A stretch of 64,000 nucleotides of DNA from Ignavibacteriota bacterium. Lineage in GTDB: Bacteria; Bacteroidota; Ignavibacteria; Ignavibacteriales; Melioribacteraceae. Positions 8,014-16,589 of the stretch are shown piece after piece; the stretch's first letter is position 1, and every line of letters begins with the position of its first letter. Below the pieces are notes generated by a model. It made no database searches and was not told the DNA's origin. It saw only the letters and a program-made list of their open reading frames with translations. The DNA is taken from assembly GCA_016708125.1 (NCBI GenBank), contig JADJGF010000001.1, forward strand, positions 1,510,001 through 1,574,000. The letters are read 5' to 3'. The position numbers were made by a program, and so were the translations under genes.

Positions 8014-8374
8014 GGAGGAGTTACTGTTTAAAATTTAATAATTAACAGCTGGAAGTGGTAGCACACTTATCATTACGGTTTTAAGAAAAAGTAAATCCAA
8101 CTAATTTTTATAGAGATATCTCCTAAAAAACATTCGACATGACACATTTTTGTCATTTCAAATCCGAAGATTTTTGTTGGAATAGAGATCACTTATAAAA
8201 GATGTCATTTTTAAAAAGATGGCATCATTAATTTTTACATGCTTTCTCGGAAATATTTAAAATATCAATTCTATTTCACAAAATTCACTTATTGGTTATT
8301 TTACATAAAATTTAAATCCCAATACAATAAAAACAAATTTAATTCGTTTACATAAGCAGAAAGATGAAAAACTT
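8014..8374. other. Intergenic region with right repeat copy and sigma-gene upstream region
   Basis: 361 bp without a credible reading frame. The first half holds the right copy of the flanking repeat (8070-8232), with a frameshifted relic of the 143-residue gene's tail. The second half is AT-rich sequence before the sigma factor gene and presumably holds its promoter; I could not single out a convincing -10/-35 pair. Confidence 0.5.
8070..8232 (+). repeat. Right copy of the imperfect direct repeat flanking the propeller gene
   Basis: Matches 6577-6800 in the same order: gene tail plus stop codon (8070-8098), the 'cattcgacatgacacatttttgt' block (8131-8154) and a hairpin of the same design (8201-8226). 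The copies differ by point changes and a short deletion. Confidence 0.65.
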
Positions 8375-8935
8375 ATGCTGGAAAATGAACTTTTAGAAAA
8401 ATGTTTAATTGGCGATGGAACAGCTTTTAAACAGTTGATAAATATCTATCGCGTTCAACTGTTTGGATATTTATGGCGTTTCAGCAGTTCCAGATTTGAA
8501 GCCGAAGAAATGTTTCAAGAAACATTAATAAAAGTTTGGAAAGGTTTGAAAAAATATAATAATCAGCAAAAATTTTCGTCATGGCTTTTTACAATTGCGC
8601 ACAATGTTGCAATGGATTCGTTAAGAAAACGAAAAACTGAAACAAATATTCTGGCAATAAATGAAAACAATGATATGGAAAGTTTTGCAAGACCGGATGA
8701 AGATTTTGTAAAAAAAGAAAGAATTGAAATTATAAATCGTACAGTAGAAAATTTAACAGAAAAACAAAAATCGGTTTTTTTACTTCGCCAACATGGTGAA
8801 TTAACATTTAAAGAAATTGCGGAAACAATAAATGAACCGTTAAATACAGTTATTAGTCACATGCACTATGCAGTAAAAAAAATTAAAAAACAATTGGCAA
8901 AAGAAGATGAACCACAACGAAGATCAGTTATATAA
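8375..8935 (+). CDS. ECF-type RNA polymerase sigma factor
   Basis: A 186-residue sigma-70 family member. Region 2 spans about residues 20-88, with the F-E-A-E-E-M-F-Q-E-T-L-I-K-V-W core-binding helix and W-L-F-T-I-A-H-N before the -10-recognising helix. Region 4 spans about 125-175, with L-T-E-K-Q-K-S-V-F-L-L and the HTH F-K-E-I-A-E-T-I-N-E-P-L-N-T-V. It directs RNA polymerase to a dedicated set of promoters. The downstream gene overlaps by 29 bp and encodes the likely anti-sigma factor, the usual pairing that holds the sigma inactive at the membrane until a signal arrives. Confidence 0.93.
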   Translation: MLENELLEKCLIGDGTAFKQLINIYRVQLFGYLWRFSSSRFEAEEMFQETLIKVWKGLKKYNNQQKFSSWLFTIAHNVAMDSLRKRKTETNILAINENNDMESFARPDEDFVKKERIEIINRTVENLTEKQKSVFLLRQHGELTFKEIAETINEPLNTVISHMHYAVKKIKKQLAKEDEPQRRSVI

Positions 8936-9515
8936 AGATTTTGAAAAAGAAGTTTGGTTATATCTTGATAATCAACTTGACGAAAAACGTAAATTATTTT
9001 GGGATGATAAAATTGAAAATAATTTATCTCTCAAAAATTATATGGAAGAATACATATCAATTTCCAATGAATATAAATTTTCAAATCAAGTTGATATTGA
9101 TGAAAATAAATTTGATTTAATGATAGAAAAAGCAATTGAGAAAAAATCATTTGTTGAAAAAGCAAAGCAGATTTTCTCAAATATTTTTGCAAGTGAAACT
9201 GAATTCAATTTTGGAAAAATTGCATTTGCAAGTTTCTTAATTGTTGCTGCAGTAATAATATCAATAATTTCAAACAGACCAAATCCGGTAAATAAATTCA
9301 GCAAAACAATAAACAGCGAATTGCTTGAGTGGAATCCGACATCAATTGAAAAGAAAATTAACAAAGTTGAAAATCTTTTGAAGTTAGCCAAAGACGAAGA
9401 TTACAAAAGATATTCTAAATATGGATTTGCATCAGAAAATGTTGATAAGAATCTAAATTATATTGGAAACAATATTGATGAACTTAAAAAAGAAATCAAT
9501 AGTAAAGAATTATAA
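8907..9515 (+). CDS. Probable anti-sigma factor, single-pass membrane protein
   Basis: A 202-residue protein whose reading frame overlaps the sigma gene by 29 bp, so translation is probably coupled. The N-terminal 95 residues are acidic and helical with no zinc-binding HxxxCxxC, so it is not a ZAS-type anti-sigma. One membrane helix spans about residues 110-130 (F-A-S-F-L-I-V-A-A-V-I-I-S-I-I). The C-terminal, presumably periplasmic, part is Lys-rich. Position and topology support anti-sigma function; there is no direct motif proof. Confidence 0.7.
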   Translation: MNHNEDQLYKDFEKEVWLYLDNQLDEKRKLFWDDKIENNLSLKNYMEEYISISNEYKFSNQVDIDENKFDLMIEKAIEKKSFVEKAKQIFSNIFASETEFNFGKIAFASFLIVAAVIISIISNRPNPVNKFSKTINSELLEWNPTSIEKKINKVENLLKLAKDEDYKRYSKYGFASENVDKNLNYIGNNIDELKKEINSKEL

Positions 9516-9530
9516 AATATGAGGTATAAA

Positions 9531-10124
9531 ATGAAAAGAATAATATTTATCGCAATAATTTTTATAACTGTAAATTTATTTGCACAAGAAAAAGTAGAAG
9601 CACCGGAGCCGCCAGCCCCGCCGGTATATGATTTTGATTTCGATTTTCAAAACTTTAATACAATAAGCGAAGAAGAAGAAAAAGAAATATTAAAAAATGT
9701 TAGAGAAGAAATAAAAAGGGAATTGAAGAATATTAAGAATGTGAATAAAAACAGATATTTTGATTTGTTAAGGGAATCTCAATTTAAGAATATGAATTTC
9801 CCTTTCGTAAATAAACAAGAGAAAGAAGCGCGAGATAGAGAAAAGAAAATTTTTGAGTTGGAAGTTAAAACCGAATCTCTTGCATCAAAATATGATTCTG
9901 CAAATAAATCCGAAAAAGAAAAAATTAAAAATGATTTGAAACAACAGTTAACAGAATTATTTAATCAGAAAGAAGAAGAACGAAAACAAGAAGTTGCAAG
10001 ACTTGAGCAAGAATTAAAAGAATTAAAACAATCTTTACAAGTTAGAATGCAAAATAAAAATGAAATTATAAATAGAAGAATTCAAGAACTTTTACATGAA
10101 GATAAATTTTTAGATTGGGAATAA
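9531..10124 (+). CDS. Periplasmic coiled-coil protein of the sigma operon
   Basis: About 197 residues. I place the start at 9531 because a GAGG precedes it at normal distance; a start at 9519 would add four residues. Signal peptide ends at L-F-A-Q, followed by a Pro-rich acidic linker (E-A-P-E-P-P-A-P-P) and then about 150 residues of Glu/Lys-rich heptads that should form a long coiled coil. It follows the anti-sigma gene by fifteen bases. It could be an envelope stress partner of the sigma/anti-sigma pair, in the manner of CpxP/ZraP-like periplasmic helices, but no family motif confirms that. Confidence 0.6.
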   Translation: MKRIIFIAIIFITVNLFAQEKVEAPEPPAPPVYDFDFDFQNFNTISEEEEKEILKNVREEIKRELKNIKNVNKNRYFDLLRESQFKNMNFPFVNKQEKEARDREKKIFELEVKTESLASKYDSANKSEKEKIKNDLKQQLTELFNQKEEERKQEVARLEQELKELKQSLQVRMQNKNEIINRRIQELLHEDKFLDWE

Positions 10125-10147
10125 TTATTTGGCAAATAAATTTTAAT

Positions 10148-10179
10148 AAAAAAGACTCAATTTTTATTGTGTCTTTTTT
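10148..10179. terminator. Bidirectional terminator between convergent genes
   Basis: A 14-bp stem with a single mismatch and a four-T loop. It has A6 on one side and T6 on the other, so it can terminate both the sigma operon and the minus-strand ispH operon that converge on it. Confidence 0.85.
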
Positions 10180-10180
10180 G

Positions 10181-11401
10181 TTAACTAAATTGAGAAAATA
10201 TTTTTTCTATAGGATTTTCAATTTTGTAGAAACCTAATAATTTCAACATCACAGATTCCACAACAGAATCCGGACAAGAAGCGCCGCTTGTAATTATAAT
10301 TTTTATCATTTCTTTTTCCGGTAAAAAATTCTCGGTAGAAATTTCTGTTTTGGTACCGTAATCAAAATGATGAATTAAATTTTTTGAAATTAATTTTGAT
10401 TCATTCGAAATAAAATATGTCTTAAATTTTTCTTCAAGCAATTCAACAATGTGGGATGTATTTGAGCTGTTGTATCCGCCAACGACAATTGCCAAATCTA
10501 CATTTTCTTTTAACAATTCAATTGTGGCTTGCTGATTATCATTTGTTGCATAACACAAAGTATCTCTCGTATCTGCAAAATGAAAATCTATATTTTCTTT
10601 TCCGTATTTTTTGATCATTGTTTCTTTTAAGCAATCGGCAATATCTTGTGTTTCTGAAGCCAGCATTGTTGTTTGATTTACAACACCAATTTTTAACAAA
10701 TCTTTTTCAACATCAAATCCTTGAGAAAATTTCCCTTCAAAATATTTGTAAAATTCAGTTTTATCAATTTCACCTAAAATTATTTTTGATAAAATTTTCG
10801 TTTCTTCAATATTTCTAATAATTACGCTTGGCGTGTTTGCTTTTGCGTGTGAAAAAGTTGCTTTTGTCTCTTCGTGTTTTGCTTTTCCATGTATTATTAC
10901 GGTGTAATTTTCCTTTCCCAATTGATGAGATTTTTTCCAAACTTTTTCTACAAAGGGACAAGTCGTGTTATACTTTAAAGTATCAATTTTTCTTTTGCGT
11001 AAAATTTCTTCTGTTTCTAAAGTTGTTCCAAAAGCGGGAATTATTACAATATCATTTTCAGTTATTTCATCCCAATCTATAATTTGATTTCCATAAGTAT
11101 CAAGAATAAATTCAATTCCATTGGTTTGTAAATCGGCGTTAACTCCGGGATTATGAATCATTTCACTTAATAGAAAAATTCTTTTACCGGGATTTTCTTC
11201 AATTGTTTTATATGCAATTTCTATAGCATTTTCTACGCCGTAACAAAATCCGAAATGGCGTGCTAAATAAATTTGGATATTTTCAAATTTTAAAATTGTT
11301 GGGCTAAAATCTTTTTTGTAATGATCTTTACTTTTTCTCAGTTCCTTAATTTTTTGAATTATTGAACTTTTATAATAAACCGGAATTTCAAAATTTTTCA
11401 T
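10181..11401 (-). CDS. ispH: 4-hydroxy-3-methylbut-2-enyl diphosphate reductase
   Basis: Last enzyme of the MEP isoprenoid pathway: it reduces HMBPP to IPP and DMAPP using a [4Fe-4S] cluster in the cytoplasm. All three cluster cysteines are visible: Cys53 in G-F-C-Y-G-V, Cys148 in N-T-T-C-P-F-V and Cys376 in S-G-A-S-C-P-D. The S-N-T-S-H motif and D-T-L-C-Y-A-T-N-D-N-Q-Q are also present. At 406 residues it is of the long form found in Cyanobacteria and Bacteroidota-type genomes, with about 40 extra N-terminal residues, rather than the ~316-residue E. coli form. It starts one base before the DUF2911 stop, so the two are cotranscribed. Confidence 0.95.
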   Translation of the reverse strand: MKNFEIPVYYKSSIIQKIKELRKSKDHYKKDFSPTILKFENIQIYLARHFGFCYGVENAIEIAYKTIEENPGKRIFLLSEMIHNPGVNADLQTNGIEFILDTYGNQIIDWDEITENDIVIIPAFGTTLETEEILRKRKIDTLKYNTTCPFVEKVWKKSHQLGKENYTVIIHGKAKHEETKATFSHAKANTPSVIIRNIEETKILSKIILGEIDKTEFYKYFEGKFSQGFDVEKDLLKIGVVNQTTMLASETQDIADCLKETMIKKYGKENIDFHFADTRDTLCYATNDNQQATIELLKENVDLAIVVGGYNSSNTSHIVELLEEKFKTYFISNESKLISKNLIHHFDYGTKTEISTENFLPEKEMIKIIITSGASCPDSVVESVMLKLLGFYKIENPIEKIFSQFS

Positions 11402-11935
11402 TTACTTTTTTATTTCTGAATTAATTTCAAACGCTACTTTTACTTTTTCCCATCTGATACTAACTTCAGTAATATAAGGTTCTTTATAATAGAAACTAAA
11501 TTTTAATCTTTCGGTAAATTCATTTTGCTTTGGAGTTGCTTTAAATCGATAAAAATCTTCTTTCGGATCATATTTGAAAGCTCCCCATTGATCATAAACT
11601 TTGTTAAGAATAATTGTCCATTCTTTTTCATTTGGAATTGTGAACAATGAATAAATTCCGGCGGGAATTATTTTATTTTTTATAATTACATCATTTTCAA
11701 ATTCAATAGTTGTAGCTTCGTCTGCGCCGGTTCTCCAAACTTTATTATAAGGAACAAGTTCGCCCCAAATTTTACGTTCTTTAACTCCCGGCGATCCGTA
11801 TTTTATCTCTACATTTGTATAACCAATTGTTTGTCCCACATAACATTTAGGACTTAATCTTGGCGGATTATTTTGTGCAATTATTGTTAAACCGAACAAA
11901 AAGAAGATTATCAGAATTTTATTTAAGTGTTTCAT
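11402..11935 (-). CDS. DUF2911 secreted protein
   Basis: A 177-residue protein with a Sec signal peptide ending at I-I-A-Q. The mature part carries the DUF2911 hallmark block: S-P-G-V-K-x-R-K-I-W-G-E-L-V-P-Y, then V-W-R-T-G-A-D-E-A-T, and I-P-A-G-x-Y-S-L-F-T-I-P. The family is common in Bacteroidota as a periplasmic or surface domain of unknown function. Its stop adjoins the ispH start codon, but the functional link is probably only cotranscription. Confidence 0.85.
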   Translation of the reverse strand: MKHLNKILIIFFLFGLTIIAQNNPPRLSPKCYVGQTIGYTNVEIKYGSPGVKERKIWGELVPYNKVWRTGADEATTIEFENDVIIKNKIIPAGIYSLFTIPNEKEWTIILNKVYDQWGAFKYDPKEDFYRFKATPKQNEFTERLKFSFYYKEPYITEVSIRWEKVKVAFEINSEIKK

Positions 11936-11979
11936 TATTCTTCCAAATTAGATTTTAAAATATTTTTTGCAAATATAAT

Positions 11980-12927
11980 TTATGATAAAATTTTATTTAT
12001 TTTTTGCTGCATTCCGGATTTACCTTGCAAACCTCCGGTATGTAAAGCAATAACCGTTGAGTTTTCCGGAATCTCATTATTTTCAATTAATGATTTTACT
12101 GCGAACAACATTTTTGCGGTATAAATTGGTTCAATTTTAATTTGATTTATTTTTTCAAACTCACGCATAAACATGAATAAAGGTTTATCAATTTTAGCAA
12201 AACCGCCAAAGTGAAAATCCAATTTTAATTCCCAATTATCAAAATATTTTCCGGTGTAATTATAAACATAATTTTCAATTTCATTGTTAAGAAAATCTGC
12301 GCCCTTTAAAGCCGGAATTCCTAAAACTTTTTTATTGCCGTTTAATCCGCAAATTAAACCGGATAAAGTCCCTCCGGTTCCGCATGCCGAAACCACATAA
12401 TCAAAATCGATATTAATATTGTTTATAATTTCCGTACAACCTTTAATTGCTAGATTATTTGTTCCGCCTTCGGGAACTAAATAAAAATCGCCAAACTTTT
12501 CTTTTAGATTTTCGATGAAATCACTTTCACGTTTTTTTCTATAATCAGTTCTTGAAACATATTCTATTTTCATTCCGCTTTCTTTTGCTGAAGAAAGTGT
12601 TGAATTTAAAGGTAAAGTTTCTTCTCCTCTAATAATTCCGATTGTGTTAAATCCAAATAATTCTCCCGCTTTAGAAAATGCATGAATGTGATTTGAATAA
12701 GCTCCGCCGAACGAAAGCAAAGTTTTGTATTCATTTTCTTTAGCGTAAATTAAATTATATTTTAATTTTCTCCACTTATTTCCGGAAATTACCGGATGTG
12801 TTAAATCTTCGCGTTTTAAAAATACATTAACATTTTTTTGAATATTCGGCAATTCAATTTTTTGTAATACGGTTGCGTCTTCAGTAATATTTTTTTCGAT
12901 TATTTCGTAAATATCATTTTCTTTCAT
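11980..12927 (-). CDS. PLP-dependent D-cysteine desulfhydrase / ACC deaminase family enzyme
   Basis: About 315 residues when started at the ATG at 12927, which overlaps the amidohydrolase stop by 14 bp; an ATG at 12948 would add seven unlikely residues. The PLP lysine is Lys51 in G-N-K-W-R-K-L-K, the family's G-N-K-x-R-K motif, and the phosphate-binding G-T-G-G-T-L-S-G loop is present. The S-F-G-G-A-Y-S-N-H block matches D-cysteine desulfhydrases, which release pyruvate, H2S and ammonia, and also ACC deaminases. The sequence alone does not decide between them; desulfhydrase is the more common assignment. Confidence 0.85.
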   Translation of the reverse strand: MKENDIYEIIEKNITEDATVLQKIELPNIQKNVNVFLKREDLTHPVISGNKWRKLKYNLIYAKENEYKTLLSFGGAYSNHIHAFSKAGELFGFNTIGIIRGEETLPLNSTLSSAKESGMKIEYVSRTDYRKKRESDFIENLKEKFGDFYLVPEGGTNNLAIKGCTEIINNINIDFDYVVSACGTGGTLSGLICGLNGNKKVLGIPALKGADFLNNEIENYVYNYTGKYFDNWELKLDFHFGGFAKIDKPLFMFMREFEKINQIKIEPIYTAKMLFAVKSLIENNEIPENSTVIALHTGGLQGKSGMQQKINKILS

Positions 12928-14623
12928 ACAAAATTTTACCGCCCACAATTGTGTAAATAATTTCAGTATTTAGAATTTCGTCATCAGAAATGTTTAGCAA
13001 ATCTTGAGATAAAATTGCAATATCCGCAAGTTTCCCGATTTCTAAACTTCCTTTTATATTTTCTTCGTAAGCTGCAAAAGCTCCGTTAATTGTGTAAGAT
13101 TTTAAAGCTTCCAATCTATTCATTTTTTGATTTTCATTAAATAAATTTCCATCATTTGTTTTTCTAGTTACAGTTGCATAGAAATTTTTTATTGGATTTA
13201 ATTTTTCAACCGGCGAATCTGTTCCGTTACAAATAATTGCTCCGAAATTTATTAAAGATTTCCAAACGTAAGCTCCGGATTCTGCCCTATCTTTTCCTAA
13301 TCTTTTTTCAACAAATGGTGCATCGGATGTACAATGAATCCCTTGCATTGCCGCAATTACTCCGAGTTTATTAAATCTTGAAATATCATTTGGATGTAAA
13401 TGTTGAGCGTGTTCAATTCTCCATCTAAAAGTTTTATGTGAATAATTTTTAAAAATGTTTTCGTAAACATCTAAAGTGGCACGATTTGCTTTATCACCAA
13501 TTGCGTGAGTACAAATTTGAAAATCTTTTTCTGCGGCAATTTTACAGATTGAATTTATTTCATCCAAACTTGTTGTATTCATTCCATATTGATTCGGCAT
13601 ATCCGAATAAGGTTCAAACAGCCAAGCTCCACGCGAACCTAAGGCGCCATCCATATAAAGTTTTATTGAGCGGACAGTTAAATGATTATTTGAGTAACCG
13701 ATTGTAAAATATTTTCTTAAAGAATCTTTTAGTGCAATATAATTTTCTCCCAGCATAACATACAAACGAATATCAATTTCGTTATTTTCAACCATGTTTT
13801 TTATAATGTTCAAACTTTCAAAAGATTCTCCGGCATCATGAAAAGTTGTAATTCCATTTTTCAAACATTCATCATTTGCTAATTTTATTGCTTTTTTAAT
13901 TTCATCTTTTAATTCTCGCTTAGATTTTTTGTTCAAATCTTCATTGTATTTTTTTGTAATTAATTTTTCTGCATCTTCTAAAAATATTCCGGTCGGAAAA
14001 CCATTTTTATCTTTTATTATTATTCCACCAGCTGGATTTTGAGTTTCATTTGTTACATTGGAAATTTCCATCGCTTTTGCATTTGCAAAAATTGCGTGAC
14101 CGCTTGCGTGAGAAAATATTATTGGATTATTTGGAATAGCTTCACTTAATTTTTTATGTGTGGGAAAGCCTTCAACAGCATCTTCGGGAATTGAATTCCA
14201 TTTTTCTTGATGCCATCCTCTTCCAATAATCCATTCACCCATTTTAGATTTTTCCGCAGCATTTTTTGCAAGCTGAATTATTTCATCCCAATTTTTTGCG
14301 CTTGATAAATCCAATTCCAATAAAGCTTCACCGGTGGAAATAAAATGTGCATGACTTTCAATAAATCCGGGAATTGCTGTTTGTCCTTTTATATCAATTA
14401 CTTTTGTTGATGAGCCAATTAGGTTTTTTATTTCTTCATTTTTTCCAATTGCAAAAATTGTATCGCCGGAAATTGCGATTGCTTGAGAAATAGTATTTGC
14501 GGAATCAACAGTAATTATATTTCCGTTCAACAAAACCAAATCCGCAATTTTACTATTGTTTGAGCAGTTTGTCATTTGAAAAATTATAATTGTTAGTAAA
14601 AGAAATTTTCCAATTCTTAACAT
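12914..14623 (-). CDS. Amidohydrolase family 3 (YtcJ-like) lipoprotein
   Basis: A 569-residue metal-dependent amidohydrolase with a lipoprotein-type signal (M-T-N-C, Cys20), so probably membrane-anchored in the periplasm. The metal-binding H-x-H is in G-F-I-E-S-H-A-H-F. The family-3 features G-R-G-W-H-Q-E-K-W, D-A-G-E-S, H-A-I-G-D-K-A and E-H-A-Q-H follow in order, with C-N-G-T-D-S-P-V carrying the last Asp. The substrate of YtcJ-type enzymes is generally unknown. Cotranscribed with the PLP enzyme through a 14-bp overlap. Confidence 0.88.
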   Translation of the reverse strand: MLRIGKFLLLTIIIFQMTNCSNNSKIADLVLLNGNIITVDSANTISQAIAISGDTIFAIGKNEEIKNLIGSSTKVIDIKGQTAIPGFIESHAHFISTGEALLELDLSSAKNWDEIIQLAKNAAEKSKMGEWIIGRGWHQEKWNSIPEDAVEGFPTHKKLSEAIPNNPIIFSHASGHAIFANAKAMEISNVTNETQNPAGGIIIKDKNGFPTGIFLEDAEKLITKKYNEDLNKKSKRELKDEIKKAIKLANDECLKNGITTFHDAGESFESLNIIKNMVENNEIDIRLYVMLGENYIALKDSLRKYFTIGYSNNHLTVRSIKLYMDGALGSRGAWLFEPYSDMPNQYGMNTTSLDEINSICKIAAEKDFQICTHAIGDKANRATLDVYENIFKNYSHKTFRWRIEHAQHLHPNDISRFNKLGVIAAMQGIHCTSDAPFVEKRLGKDRAESGAYVWKSLINFGAIICNGTDSPVEKLNPIKNFYATVTRKTNDGNLFNENQKMNRLEALKSYTINGAFAAYEENIKGSLEIGKLADIAILSQDLLNISDDEILNTEIIYTIVGGKILYERK

Positions 14624-14665
14624 ATTTTTCTCAAATTATTTTTTCGAAATTTTAATTTGCAAGAT

Positions 14666-14691
14666 AATCAAAACAAATAATATGCTAAATA
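14666..14691 (+). repeat. Left copy of exact 26-bp direct repeat
   Basis: These 26 bases recur exactly at 16295-16320, 1629 bp to the right, on either side of the propeller lipoprotein gene. A second shorter match ('tcgacca-ttgata', 13 of 14) lies at 14710-14723 and 16244-16257. Confidence 0.85.
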
Positions 14692-14861
14692 TGTTTTATT
14701 ATACTTGTATCGACCAATTGATAACAATTAAGTTCCTGTAATAATATTCACTTTCACATCAAGTTTTAAAAGAATAATATATAATCTAATTTTTATCTAT
14801 TTCATTTAAGTTATTTTAACCATAATTTTGATTAAAAGAATAAGGTTTAACGAGAAATTAC

Positions 14862-16184
14862 ATGTTAAGAAAAACAGTTATATTAATTTTTATTTTAATT
14901 GGAAGTTTATTAATTATTTACAATTGTGACACAACCGAACCAAATAAAGCAATTCTTGAACTGCAGCTTGAAGATGCAAGCTGTACAGAAGTATGGCTTA
15001 CCCTTAAAACAAATAATTTACAAATACCAGCAAATATAAATCTGTTTGTTAATGAAAAGAATAAGAGAACAATAAGATTAAATGAAGTTGATACAGTATT
15101 ATATGTAGATTCATTACTGCCAAACCAAACGTATAATATTTATACAACAGTTGAAAAGCAATTGGGTTTAAGTAACAAAATACAAGTAACAACATTAGAT
15201 ACAACAAGCCATAATATTACATGGCAAACATTTTTATTTGGAGAACATTCTAGTAGTGTTCTTTATGATGTCGCAGTTATTGATGAAAACAACATTTGGG
15301 CTGTTGGTGAAATTTATATGAATGACTCGCTTGGCAATTCTGACCCCCACGCTTACAACGTCGCGCATTGGGATGGACGGAGCTGGGAATTAAAACGGAC
15401 AATGTTTTACACCATTTGCGGGCAATTAAGTTTATCATCATATCCAGCTAATACAATATTTGCATTTAGTGATAATGATATTTGGATTGCAGGCGGAGGT
15501 AGACAATTAGTTCGAATTAAAGGAATAAGTCAAATAGATAAAATTTGTCTTCCTTTTTCGATGGTGATTAACAAACTCTGGGGAGCATCAAATAAAGATA
15601 TATATGCAGTAGGAAATGGAAGCCCAATTGCACATTATAATGGCTATTGGGAGAAAACGGAAACTAGTACTGCACTGCCTTTTCAAGATATATGGGGAAG
15701 TAAAAAGATTAAAGAAAATGATTTTAAAATTTTATGCGTTGCCTCAGACAAATATGAGGGACATGGCCCAGAAGTTTACGAGATTAAAAATAATTTAATT
15801 ATACCTCAAATGCTTGAAGGTTTACCTTGGAGCATAAGCTCAGTCTGGTTCAAAAATGAGTTAAAAACCTATATTGTTGGGGATGGTATATATATTCAAA
15901 ATCCATATTCTGCAAATAAAACATGGAAAAATGTAAATAATAATATTTCTTCTTACTATATGCATACAATAAGAGGTAACGATGTTAATGACATTTTTAT
16001 TGGAGGTGCCGGAGGAGAAATTGTTCATTTTAATGGTGTTACCTGGAAAACCTATAAAAATGATGGAGTTCCAAATTTTTACGGAAATTATTTATCTGTA
16101 TCAGTAAAAGAGAATATAGTTTGCTTTGTAGGAAATTATATTGATGATAAAGTAAAAGCAATAATAACAATAGGTAGAAGATAA
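14862..16184 (+). CDS. Lipoprotein with FnIII-like and beta-propeller repeats
   Basis: A 440-residue lipoprotein precursor (lipobox I-Y-N-C, Cys22). Residues about 30-112 look like a fibronectin type III domain (L-E-D-A-S-C-T-E-V-W-L-T-L ... L-L-P-N-Q-T-Y-N-I-Y-T). The rest has the same blade repeat as the 350-residue protein at 6961: N-N-I-W-A-V-G, N-D-I-W-I-A-G-G, K-D-I-Y-A-V-G, N-D-I-F-I-G-G, each followed by x-H-W/Y/F-D/N-G-x-x-W. The T-T/D-E-P stretch after the Cys is also shared by the two. The gene sits between exact direct repeats. Surface-exposed binding role inferred only. Confidence 0.65.
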   Translation: MLRKTVILIFILIGSLLIIYNCDTTEPNKAILELQLEDASCTEVWLTLKTNNLQIPANINLFVNEKNKRTIRLNEVDTVLYVDSLLPNQTYNIYTTVEKQLGLSNKIQVTTLDTTSHNITWQTFLFGEHSSSVLYDVAVIDENNIWAVGEIYMNDSLGNSDPHAYNVAHWDGRSWELKRTMFYTICGQLSLSSYPANTIFAFSDNDIWIAGGGRQLVRIKGISQIDKICLPFSMVINKLWGASNKDIYAVGNGSPIAHYNGYWEKTETSTALPFQDIWGSKKIKENDFKILCVASDKYEGHGPEVYEIKNNLIIPQMLEGLPWSISSVWFKNELKTYIVGDGIYIQNPYSANKTWKNVNNNISSYYMHTIRGNDVNDIFIGGAGGEIVHFNGVTWKTYKNDGVPNFYGNYLSVSVKENIVCFVGNYIDDKVKAIITIGRR

Positions 16185-16294
16185 AATTTTAATAGCACAA
16201 AGATTGTCTATTATATTTTATGAATTATATCATTATGATTTCTTCGACCACTTGATATACTTTAAATATATATTACCATATAGATAGACAGTAA

Positions 16295-16320
16295 AATCAA
16301 AACAAATAATATGCTAAATA
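16295..16320 (+). repeat. Right copy of exact 26-bp direct repeat
   Basis: Identical to 14666-14691. It lies just upstream of the Rof-like gene, so the segment 14692-16294, holding the propeller lipoprotein, is bounded by the repeat pair. Confidence 0.85.
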
Positions 16321-16362
16321 CAAATACTCTTTATAACTTTAAAAAGTTAAAATGGAGTGCTT

Positions 16363-16581
16363 GTGGAATATCAAAGAATAAGCTGCAATTTATTTGATCG
16401 ATTGGAAAATCTTGCATTATCAAAATCAAAAGTTAAAATAAAATATCTTACCGAAAATCAAATAACCGAAGAAATTGAAGGAATAATTCAAAATATATTT
16501 TCCGAAAACAAAGCAGAGTTTTTGTCAGTAAATAATGTAAAAATCAGATTAGATAAAATTCAATCAATTATAAATTCATAG
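16363..16581 (+). CDS. Rof-like (Rho-binding antiterminator) small protein
   Basis: About 72 residues. The GTG at 16363 has GGAG at 16354-16357; a GTG at 16357 would overlap that site, so I prefer the later one. The opening Y-Q-R-I-S-C-N-L-F-D-R-L-E-x-L-A closely follows the start of E. coli Rof (Y-Q-P-I-N-C-D-D-Y-D-N-L-E-L-A), and the I-R-L-D-K-I-Q-S-I end matches L-R-L-D-K-I. Rof binds transcription terminator Rho and inhibits it. The fold assignment is by eye. It sits nine bases before the acyl-CoA synthetase gene and is probably cotranscribed with it. Confidence 0.7.
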   Translation: MEYQRISCNLFDRLENLALSKSKVKIKYLTENQITEEIEGIIQNIFSENKAEFLSVNNVKIRLDKIQSIINS

Positions 16582-16589
16582 AAAATTTT

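Noticed and set aside
13486..13707. 73-codon plus-strand frame
   Set aside because: Antisense shadow of the amidohydrolase gene, which has all metal-binding motifs in its own frame.
15340..15420. GC-rich patch inside an AT-rich lipoprotein gene
   Set aside because: About 80 bp with more G+C than its surroundings, but the reading frame is continuous and codes for an ordinary propeller blade (W-D-G-R-S-W); no evidence of an inserted element.
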